Positions 17,199 through 23,622 of a stretch of 49,154 nucleotides of DNA are shown here, piece after piece. This DNA comes from Deltaproteobacteria bacterium. GTDB lineage: Bacteria; Desulfobacterota; Desulfobulbia; Desulfobulbales; SURF-16. Location: assembly GCA_030667965.1 (NCBI GenBank), contig DAOUUW010000003.1:1-49154 (forward strand). The letters are read 5' to 3'. Position 1 is the first letter of the stretch; the number at the start of each line of letters is the position of its first letter. A program made the translations under genes and the position numbers. The notes beneath the pieces are model-generated. The model was not told the DNA's origin and did not search any database. It saw only the letters and a program-made list of their open reading frames with translations.

Positions 17199-17570
17199 TA
17201 GGGGACGTTGTTGTTTAGTATGCAAAAAATATATTGACATATCAATGAGACTCCTGCATACGGGAGGCGGGTGAAAGAGAACTTCGACAATTGAAAATAA
17301 AGAGGGGTGGCAAGGTAATTACTGATCTTATAGAAGAAGAGTGTTCGCAACGGTCAGTAAGTCCACAGGAATTGCAATCCGGCAGTCGGCGCCGTAATGT
17401 GAGTGAAGCTCGAGCTGTAATTGCCTTTCGGAGTATAGAGGAGTTGGGTCTGACAAGTGCTGAAATTGCCGGAACTCTTGGCGTGGCGACTTCCACAATC
17501 AGTCGAGCGATTGCCAGGGGAAAAAAACTAACCATGAGGTGATTTTGCATATTGAACAACAACGTCCCTA
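17199..17570. mobile_element. REP-associated transposase remnant bounded by inverted ends
   Basis: The left end TAGGGGACGTTGTTGTTTAG (17199-17218, continuing into TATGCAAAA) and the right end (17542-17570, ending AACAACAACGTCCCTA) are inverted copies. Both share GGGACGTTGTTGTT and TATGCAAAA. Between them is the C-terminal scrap of a TnpA_REP/Y1-type transposase. Such genes are typically flanked by inverted REP sequences. The block is only about 370 bp, so the catalytic domain has been lost. Confidence 0.6.
17249..17542 (+). pseudogene. C-terminal fragment of REP-associated (Y1/IS200-like) transposase
   Basis: The frame opens after a stop at 17246 with REAGGERELRQLKIKRGGK, then EECSQRSVSPQELQSGSRRR, then a helix-turn-helix (LTSAEIAGTLGVATSTISRA). 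This matches the DnaA-like C-terminal tail found on many TnpA_REP proteins. The Y1 HUH domain that would precede it (His-x-His and catalytic Tyr) is missing. A TTG at 17291 could start an 83-residue DNA-binding peptide, but no good ribosome site is seen. Confidence 0.6.
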
Positions 17571-17728
17571 CTCTTTCTACTCTTTGTATTGTAAACAAAG
17601 GTGACAACAGATGATGTCCTGGATGCTGTCAGAGAATCCAGATCAAGAGAATAGATTGAAATCTGATAATAGGGAAAACACTGGTTGCGTTTGCATCAGA
17701 AAGAAATATGATCAAGAGGACTTGAAAA

Positions 17729-18838
17729 ATGATGAAACAGAAAGATATACAATTTTCTCCAAAACTTATTGGCGATCTGCTGGACATCATCCACAATGCC
17801 ATTATTGTCATTGATTCTCTTAATCATATTATCTTTGCCAACAAAAGAACTGCAACGATGTTCAAGGCAACGAGAGACACATTACACGGACTGAGTATAA
17901 CCCAACTCTTTATGCCTGATGACCTGGATATTATGGTCCCCAACATCCTCTCCATTATCAGAGAAGAGGGAGAATTTGATAGTGAGATCATGCTTCAGCG
18001 TCCAGATGGCAGCACCTTCCTGGGCTTGATCGCGGGAACCTGCTTTCATTGGGACAACAAAAAAAAAGGGATGGCCTTTACAATCCATGACATTTCCGAT
18101 GTCAAGGCCATCGAGCACGCTCTCAGGCACTCTGAGCATAGTGCTTTTTTGGGCCGACTCGTTGATGATATCAGTCATCAATTACGTAATCCTGTAACAG
18201 TCATCGGCGGTTTTGCCCGGCGGCTCAGTACAGAATGCTCAAACCCAATGGCAGCCAAAGCCATCATGAAGGAGACAAGCCATCTGGAGAACCTGCTGGA
18301 TAGTCTCAACAATTTTATCAGGTTGCCAAGACCCAATCCCAGTTGTATCCGCATGGACACGCTCATGGATGCTATGGAAAAACGTCTCGGTGATATGGTC
18401 CGCGTTTTGGGGTGCAAATGGGTCAGTGAGTATGAACCTGATATAGCAGGACAGATCATTCTGGTGGATCAAAGCCTTCTTTTAGAAGCTCTTGAGACAA
18501 TTATTATTAATGCCTGTGAGTCCTATGATAGGTCTGATAGAGAAAAAAATGTTATTTTTCAAGTCAAATACAGCGATGACCCTACCATGTACTATATGAT
18601 TAAGGTTATAGATCATGGAGTTGGTATCCCAGACGAAAAATTCCGCCAAGTATTTGCCCACTTTTATAGCAACAAAACGAAGCATATCGGCATGGGCCTG
18701 ACATTTGCTCAGAGAATTCTGGAAGAACAGATGGGCAAAATAAATATCGATTCCACCATTGGCAGGGGAACAACTGTTACCTGTCACCTGATCAAAGAAA
18801 GAAGGCGGGCAATTCGGACGACAAAACGGGAGTGTTGA
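17729..18838 (+). CDS. PAS-domain sensor histidine kinase
   Basis: A 369-residue, apparently soluble kinase. PAS domain at about 14-125 (IIHNAIIVIDSLNHIIFANK ... IHDISDVK), a HisKA-type dimerisation helix with phospho-His150 in DDISHQLRNPVTVIGGF, and an HATPase_c domain with N box (ALETIIINACESY), G1 (IDHGVGIPD) and a shortened G2 (KHIGMGLTFAQRIL). No transmembrane segment or receiver is present, so it must signal to a separate regulator. AGAGGA lies 8 nt before ATG 17729. The neighbours are mobile-element debris, so its partner is not identifiable here. Confidence 0.88.
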   Translation: MMKQKDIQFSPKLIGDLLDIIHNAIIVIDSLNHIIFANKRTATMFKATRDTLHGLSITQLFMPDDLDIMVPNILSIIREEGEFDSEIMLQRPDGSTFLGLIAGTCFHWDNKKKGMAFTIHDISDVKAIEHALRHSEHSAFLGRLVDDISHQLRNPVTVIGGFARRLSTECSNPMAAKAIMKETSHLENLLDSLNNFIRLPRPNPSCIRMDTLMDAMEKRLGDMVRVLGCKWVSEYEPDIAGQIILVDQSLLLEALETIIINACESYDRSDREKNVIFQVKYSDDPTMYYMIKVIDHGVGIPDEKFRQVFAHFYSNKTKHIGMGLTFAQRILEEQMGKINIDSTIGRGTTVTCHLIKERRRAIRTTKREC

Positions 18839-18911
18839 TATCAATCAAAGCTATTTTTTTGCTACTCAGGCGAGCTATCCGGAGGCCCATTCTCGCAGCA
18901 AAAAAAGTTAG

Positions 18912-19076
18912 TGTAACGTTCTTGATCGCGTCGAGGAAGCGCTCGTGGACTTCGCGAAACGCGAAAAATGGCGTAGCGAACTCGAAGCCGAGGACAAGCC
19001 ACGCCCAAAGGCCGTTTTCCTTAAACCGTCAACAGGAAACCGCCAATTTATTTACAAAGCGCCAATATCTCCCTAA
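18912..19076 (+). pseudogene. Orphan coding fragment, unrecognised
   Basis: A frame between stops reads NVLDRVEEALVDFAKREKW, then SELEAEDKPRPKAVFLKP and STGNRQF, with coding-like GC-rich codons, unlike the AT-rich surroundings. No start codon with a ribosome site is present. The last 29 bp overlap the 3' end of pdxJ on the other strand, so the final residues are probably read-out. It looks like the C-terminal end of a lost gene; family not recognised. Confidence 0.4.
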
Positions 19077-19761
19077 CCGCCTGATCAAGGCCGACAAAGA
19101 TTGCCCGTGCCATGACCGCATGGCCGATGCTCAGCTCTTCGATTTTTTCCAGGCTGGCAATGCGTGCTGTGTTGACATAGTTCAGACCATGGCCGGCATT
19201 AATTCGCAACCCGGCCTCATGGGCCTCGTCTACAGCCTTGGCGATCAGATCAAACTCCCTATTCTGCTCAACTTTGTTCGCAGCGTCGCTGTAACGGCCA
19301 GTGTGGATTTCGACAAAGGTCGCCCCCACCTCTTTTGATGCCTGCACCTGGTCGGAATCAGGATCAATGAAAAGGCTGACCGGAATTCCGGCGCTGCTCA
19401 TGCGGGAAATGGTCGATGTCAGATGCTCTTTCTGGTCGGCCACGTTGAGGCCGCCTTCGGTTGTGAGTTCTTCTCTTTTTTCCGGCACCAGGGTGACCAT
19501 GTCGGGTTTGAGATTAAGGGCGATTTGAATAATTTCCTCGGCAGCCCCCATCTCCAGATTGAGTTTGGTTTTCACCGTCTGGCGCAGGAGTTGGACATCC
19601 CTGTCCTGCATGTGGCGGCGGTCTTCGCGCAGGTGAGCAACAATGCCGACAGCCCCTGCCAGTTCGCAGATGCCGGCAGCCAGCACCGGGTCGGGCTCAT
19701 CAATACCCCTGGCCTGCCGCAGGGTGGCGACGTGATCGACGTTGATCGCTAGTTGAACCAT
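19048..19761 (-). CDS. pdxJ: Pyridoxine 5'-phosphate synthase
   Basis: The 237-residue TIM-barrel enzyme condenses 1-deoxy-D-xylulose 5-phosphate with 3-amino-2-oxopropyl phosphate in the DXP-dependent vitamin B6 route. Hallmarks: LAINVDHVATLRQARG at the start, REDRRHMQDRDV, LNLEMGA, TLVPEKREELTTEGG, VEIHTGRYS and AGHGLNY near the C-terminus. It lies downstream of ybeY, separated by a hairpin repeat at 19790-19860. The 3' end meets an orphan coding fragment on the other strand. Confidence 0.95.
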   Translation of the reverse strand: MVQLAINVDHVATLRQARGIDEPDPVLAAGICELAGAVGIVAHLREDRRHMQDRDVQLLRQTVKTKLNLEMGAAEEIIQIALNLKPDMVTLVPEKREELTTEGGLNVADQKEHLTSTISRMSSAGIPVSLFIDPDSDQVQASKEVGATFVEIHTGRYSDAANKVEQNREFDLIAKAVDEAHEAGLRINAGHGLNYVNTARIASLEKIEELSIGHAVMARAIFVGLDQAVREILALCK

Positions 19762-19789
19762 GGTAATCTCCTTTGGAAAAATGATAAAT

Positions 19790-19860
19790 TTACCACGAAG
19801 GTCACAATGACGAAGTTATTTAGAATTATTTCTTCGTGTTCTTCGTGACCTTCGTGGTAA
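19790..19860. repeat. Intergenic ACCACGAAG hairpin repeat
   Basis: TTACCACGAAGGTCAC on the left pairs with GTGACCTTCGTGGTAA on the right (16 bp perfect). The inner parts ATGACGAAG and CTTCGTGTT extend the pairing imperfectly. It fills nearly the whole ybeY-pdxJ gap. A related hairpin lies at 39094-39143. Confidence 0.75.
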
Positions 19861-19869
19861 CAAAATGGT

Positions 19870-20331
19870 TTATGTCGACAGAGGAGCAGGTCCTTTGCCT
19901 TGAAAGAGTTTTTCCAGCAGCTCCGTTTCCCTGGCCGTCATTTTTTTTGCTTCCGCGTCGCCACGTTCATGGTCATAACCGAGAAGATGCACCAGCCCGT
20001 GGACGAGCAGAACGGTGACATGATCAAAGAGGTTTTTATCTGCGCTTGCAGCCTCACGTGCCGCAGTGTCCAGGGAGATGACGATGTCGCCGAGCAGTTG
20101 CGGGCCGACTGATATTTCATCGTCCAGCATGGGGAAGGAAAGGACGTTGGTTGTTTTATTTTTCCCCCTGTAGGAGGTGTTGAGCTCAGTCATTTTTTTA
20201 TCATCGACCAGCAGTATGCTCAGTTCGCTTTCAGCATAACCTGCCAGACGAAGTAGTTCGACAGCAGTGTTTTCCAGTTTTTCCAGAGGAAAAGGAGACG
20301 GATCAACGTCACTTCGCAACAGAACGCTCAT
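19870..20331 (-). CDS. ybeY: Endoribonuclease / rRNA maturation factor YbeY
   Basis: A 153-residue UPF0054 metal-dependent protein involved in 16S rRNA 3'-end maturation and ribosome quality control. The signature H-x3-H-x5-H is at His111, His115 and His121 (HGLVHLLGYDH). The conserved TNVLSFP motif is at 61-67. The start at ATG 20331 gives the normal family length and overlaps the end of the PhoH-like gene by 23 bp, a typical ybeZ-ybeY arrangement. A longer frame upstream only re-reads ybeZ sequence. Confidence 0.94.
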   Translation of the reverse strand: MSVLLRSDVDPSPFPLEKLENTAVELLRLAGYAESELSILLVDDKKMTELNTSYRGKNKTTNVLSFPMLDDEISVGPQLLGDIVISLDTAAREAASADKNLFDHVTVLLVHGLVHLLGYDHERGDAEAKKMTARETELLEKLFQGKGPAPLST

Positions 20332-21319
20332 GTTCCTTGTCCTTTTTTTTCGCCTTTTTCTCCTTCTTCTCGTAGGCCCTGATAATCTGCTGTACCAGAG
20401 GGTGGCGCACCACGTCAACATCAGTGAAATAACTAAAGGCAATTCCCTTGACATTTTTAAGGACCCGGGAGGCATGGATCAGGCCCGACCCCCTGTCGTG
20501 GGGCAGGTCAATCTGGGTGATGTCGCCGGTTATGACTGCCTTGGAGCTGAAGCCGAGCCTGGTCAGAAACATTTTCATCTGCTCATGACTGGTGTTCTGT
20601 GCCTCGTCAAGAATGACAAAGGCGTTGTTTAAGGTGCGGCCACGCATAAAGGCAAGGGGGGCAATTTCGATAATTTCCCGTTCAACCAGTTCCTTGGCCT
20701 TTTCCCGGCCGAGCATATCATTCAAGGCATCATGAAGCGGGCGTAGGTATGGGTTGATTTTTTTGACAAGATCACCCGGAAGAAAACCGAGATTCTCACC
20801 CGCCTCCACGGCAGGGCGGGTGAGAATGATCGATTTGACCTGGTTTGCGGTGTAAGCGGCAATGGCCATGGCAACGGCAAGGTATGTTTTGCCGGTACCG
20901 GCGGGACCGATGCCGAATGAAATATCATGGTTGCGGATTGCTTCAATATACTCTTTCTGATTGATGCTTTTCGGCGAAACAATCCGCTGTTTTGCGGTGA
21001 TATATACCTGGTCCAGAAAAATGTCTTTCAGGTTTGTCCTCGGTGAACGCTCCAGGATGTGCAGGGCGTAAACCACGTCGGAAGAATAGACGGGGTAGCC
21101 GGTAATAATGAGATCATAAAGCTGGTTCAAGGCTGCGGAGGTGATCCCAACATCATGATCAACACCTGCAATGGTCAGTGTTGTTCCCCGGGCCTTGATC
21201 GTTACGCCCATCACTTTTTCAATGGCCATCAGGTTTTTGTTCAGGTCGCCGTAAAGAAGGCGGGCAGCCTCGTTATCGGCAAAAGTAATTTCTTTATGCG
21301 CGTTTTTACTTGATGCCAT
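20309..21319 (-). CDS. ybeZ: PhoH-like ATPase (YbeZ)
   Basis: 336 residues. An N-terminal KH-like region (about 10-75) and a P-loop ATPase/helicase-like domain: Walker A GPAGTGKT (138-145), Walker B VILDEAQN, and ITGDITQIDLP. It ends in a Lys-rich tail (YEKKEKKAKKKDKEHER). It is commonly linked with YbeY in RNA metabolism. ATG 21319 lies four codons after the UGA stop of the upstream selenoprotein candidate and in the same frame. Confidence 0.92.
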   Translation of the reverse strand: MASSKNAHKEITFADNEAARLLYGDLNKNLMAIEKVMGVTIKARGTTLTIAGVDHDVGITSAALNQLYDLIITGYPVYSSDVVYALHILERSPRTNLKDIFLDQVYITAKQRIVSPKSINQKEYIEAIRNHDISFGIGPAGTGKTYLAVAMAIAAYTANQVKSIILTRPAVEAGENLGFLPGDLVKKINPYLRPLHDALNDMLGREKAKELVEREIIEIAPLAFMRGRTLNNAFVILDEAQNTSHEQMKMFLTRLGFSSKAVITGDITQIDLPHDRGSGLIHASRVLKNVKGIAFSYFTDVDVVRHPLVQQIIRAYEKKEKKAKKKDKEHERSVAK

Positions 21320-21331
21320 GGATGCTTTTGA

Positions 21332-22195
21332 TCAGCTGCCGCCTTTCAGCTTGGCCATTTCCTCGTCAATGATTGTCTGGAAGCCTTGTACGCTTCTGTC
21401 TTTGAGCCTTCTGCCGTTTATATATATGGCAGGAGTTCCCTTGACACCTGCGGCAGCGCCGTCAATCATTTCTTTTTTGATCCTGTTTTTTGTCGCAGGG
21501 TCAGCCATGTCCTTGATGAACTGTTTTTTGTCCAGGCCGAGTTTGTCGGCGATTTCCAGAAATTTCTGCGGACCAAGGGTTTTCATGTTGAGGAAGAGTT
21601 CGTCGTGATACTCCCAGAATTTCCCTTGTTTCTGGGCGGCAATCGCCGCCAGAGCAGCAGGATGGGACTGTTTATGACCGCGCAGGGGAAATTGTTTGAA
21701 GGCTATTTTGACGGTTTCAGGATTTTGTTCGAGCACCTGCTCGAATAACTGCCCGAGGCGGGCACAGTAAAGTCACTGGAAGTCGCTGAAAACGGCAATT
21801 GTAATGGGCGCATCGGCCATGCCGAGAAAGGGGGCGTCTGCGGTATCGATATCAACAATGAACGAGTAGCTGATTTCCTGGATAAGGCCGGAGCTTTCAC
21901 TGCTGAGAAAAAGCTTGTCTTCCAAGTTGGCCAGGTCAAGTCCTGAAACGGAAATCCGGTTAAAGGAAGGATCAACCGTAATTTGATCCTGCAGCTTGCC
22001 GTCTCTGCTGAAAATGTTGACAGTGCCTTTGTTTAAAACAAAGACATGTTTGCCGTTAACCGAGCTGGCCAGGTCAAGAGGGAAGCCGGCAGTCTGAAAA
22101 GAGCTGCTGACTTCCGATTCAATTTTTGCCTGTGCCGGAAGGGCAAAACCCATCGTGCCGATGAGTGCTGCCAGGAAAAACGTTTGTAGTTTCAT
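21332..22195 (-). CDS. Secreted DsbA-like thioredoxin-fold oxidoreductase, candidate selenoprotein (Sec141 encoded by UGA)
   Basis: Read with UGA 21773-21775 as selenocysteine, this is one 287-residue frame. A signal peptide (about 1-23, ending PAQA) is followed by a region of about 95 residues with beta-propeller-like strands (GKHVFVLNKGTVNIFSRDG), not the usual DsbG/DsbC dimerisation domain. The thioredoxin fold begins DAPITIAVFSDFQ, then U141-L-Y-C144, then ARLGQLFEQVLEQNP, FKQFPLRGH and the cis-Pro loop VKGTPAIYING (Pro255). Relatives have FSDFQCPYC, so UGA replaces precisely the first catalytic Cys. The frame is intact on both sides and a hairpin follows the UGA. GGAGGTG precedes the ATG. 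It would act in periplasmic thiol-disulfide exchange. The alternative is a nonsense mutation. Sec decoding needs selA, selB and selC elsewhere. Confidence 0.8.
21749..21767 (-). promoter_or_regulatory. Candidate bacterial SECIS hairpin
   Basis: Starting 6 nt after the UGA, CUG-UG-CCC-GCCUC-GGG-CAG can fold as two 3-bp stems separated by a bulged UG, with a 5-nt loop whose first base is G. An alternative is a continuous 6-bp stem, UGCCCG/CGGGCA, with loop CCU. Bacterial SECIS elements are short stem-loops just 3' of UGA with a G early in the loop and often a bulged U. This fits, but short GC hairpins are common. Confidence 0.5.
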
Positions 22196-22240
22196 AACAC
22201 CTCCATGAAATCACTGATGTTTTCTTGCGTAAAGAGATAA

Positions 22241-22278
22241 GGTTATCAAAAGATAACCCTGTTCGGGTTGATATTCAA
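22241..22278 (-). promoter_or_regulatory. Possible promoter and operator of the selenoprotein gene
   Basis: On the minus strand TTGAAT (22278-22273) and TTATCT (22256-22251) are 16 nt apart. The -10-like box lies inside a perfect inverted repeat, GGTTATC-AAAA-GATAACC (22241-22258), about 45 nt before the ATG. The repeat could be an operator or a weak terminator of the upstream gene. The 181-bp gap is the largest within the 19.8-25.6 kb gene run. Confidence 0.3.
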
Positions 22279-22376
22279 TAGTTCATGATCTGCTAATAAT
22301 TTTCAACTTTTATTTTATCGTTAATCTTCATGATTGCAACGCATATATGGTTGCCGTTTGTTGTGAAAAATGTATG

Positions 22377-23600
22377 TCAACGCTTTATCCATTCTGCCAG
22401 AAAAACTGCCAGATGGCGGGCCCGGGCTGTCTCCTTTGAGTTTTGCAGGCCCTGCTGCCATTGCAGCAGGCAGCCGCTACAGGTTGTGACCACCATGTCG
22501 GAAGATAGTTCCTTGAATTCAGCCAGGGCTCCGGACATGATTTTTTTGGAAATATCCGGGTGGGCAATTGTAAACAGTCCCCCCTGACCACAGCAATGAG
22601 GTCCGAGAGGGAGTTCCTGGGGAGGCTGTCCGCATATTTTTTCAATCAGCTGCCGGGGGGGGGAAGTGATTTTCTCTGCACCAAAACGAAGATGACAGGG
22701 ATCGTGATAGAAAACACGGAGTTCCGCTTGATTGGATCCGGGTGAAGAGCTGACTTGTGTATCAAGAAATTGAGAAAATTCCAGGAGCCGTTCTGCAAAG
22801 AGTTCTGCCTGTCTGCTCCAGTCCGGATCGTCGGCCAGCAGTTTCGGATAGGAACGTAGATGGCTGTAACAGGAGGCGCAGGAGGTGAGGATGGGCCATG
22901 TATTGTCTGTAAATGCGGTAATGTTTTTTCTGGCAAGCTTCTGGGCCTCTTTTCTGTTGCCGGAAGCAAATGAAGCAAGGCCGCAGCAGGTTTGTTTCTC
23001 CGGAGTTTCAATGCCTTTGCCGCTAAAGTGGTTGACGAGAAACTCCGTGGCCCTGCTGATGTCATGGCTTAGATATCGGGCCAGACAGCCGCTGAAATAG
23101 TTGATTTCGGCAGGAGAGGTGACAGTATCTTTTTCAGCCGGTATGGGTGTGAGGGGCTGCAGAGCAAAATCTTCCGGCAGCAGGGACAGTTTATGTCGGA
23201 GGCCGCTTGATTGCGGCAGCCGTTTTAAGAGGTTTTGCCGCAGACGGGCCAGGCCGGAGAGAAGGGATGGTGCGGTGAGGCTTTTTCTTGCCAGCAGTTT
23301 TTCGGCAAAATGGGGCTGGTTCAGCAGGGGGATTTCGTGACGTGCGGCAATCATCAAAGACAGGGTGTCTATCTGGCGGGGGCAGGCGTCCAGGCATGCC
23401 CCGCAGGCAAGACAGGCTGAAAAGAGAGCGCCGTACGTTGAGGATGACGGGCTGGTATGACGGCCCAGCAGATGGAGTCTGCCCCGGGGTGTGTGCGACT
23501 CCCTGCCTGTCACCTGATAAACAGGACAGACCGATGTGCAGGCCCCGCATTTCGCACAGCGCTCCGCCAGGCAAGAAAGGTCGTCATTATCAATTGTCAA
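22377..23600 (-). CDS. (Fe-S)-binding oxidoreductase subunit, GlcF/LutA/HdrD-like
   Basis: About 407 residues. Two ferredoxin-type 4Fe-4S motifs (CAKCGACTSVCP and CLACGACLDACP) are followed by two CCG (cysteine-rich) domains (TCCGLASFASG, SCASCYSHLRSYP, HDPCHLRFG, HCCGQGGLF, CSGCLLQWQQG). This is the layout of the iron-sulfur subunit of glycolate oxidase, and of lactate-oxidation and heterodisulfide-reductase-like proteins. No FAD-linked GlcD partner lies adjacent. The start is uncertain: the frame is open up to GTG 23684, inside prfB, while the first plausible start outside prfB is TTG 23600. That TTG lies in an AATTGATAATTG-type repeat and lacks a ribosome site. It is the gene after prfB, with 22 nt between. 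Confidence 0.82.
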   Translation of the reverse strand: MTIDNDDLSCLAERCAKCGACTSVCPVYQVTGRESHTPRGRLHLLGRHTSPSSSTYGALFSACLACGACLDACPRQIDTLSLMIAARHEIPLLNQPHFAEKLLARKSLTAPSLLSGLARLRQNLLKRLPQSSGLRHKLSLLPEDFALQPLTPIPAEKDTVTSPAEINYFSGCLARYLSHDISRATEFLVNHFSGKGIETPEKQTCCGLASFASGNRKEAQKLARKNITAFTDNTWPILTSCASCYSHLRSYPKLLADDPDWSRQAELFAERLLEFSQFLDTQVSSSPGSNQAELRVFYHDPCHLRFGAEKITSPPRQLIEKICGQPPQELPLGPHCCGQGGLFTIAHPDISKKIMSGALAEFKELSSDMVVTTCSGCLLQWQQGLQNSKETARARHLAVFLAEWIKR

Positions 23601-23618
23601 TTTGCAATAATCAATTGA
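23586..23618. repeat. AATTGATAATTG repeat at the prfB/(Fe-S) junction
   Basis: ATTATCAATTGTCAATTTGC followed by AATAATCAATTG is an inverted-repeat-rich AT element like those at 1197 and 48079. It fills the prfB to Fe-S gene gap and, in the chosen reading, supplies the first codons of the Fe-S protein. Confidence 0.5.
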
Positions 23619-23622
23619 ATTT

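Noticed and set aside
17611-17814. 67-residue ORF ahead of the PAS kinase
   Set aside because: It overlaps the kinase start in another frame and has no recognisable domain; the kinase has its own ribosome site at 17715.
20332-20475. N-terminal extension of YbeY (48 residues)
   Set aside because: It only re-reads ybeZ coding sequence in another frame; ATG 20331 gives the family length and an upstream AAGGA.
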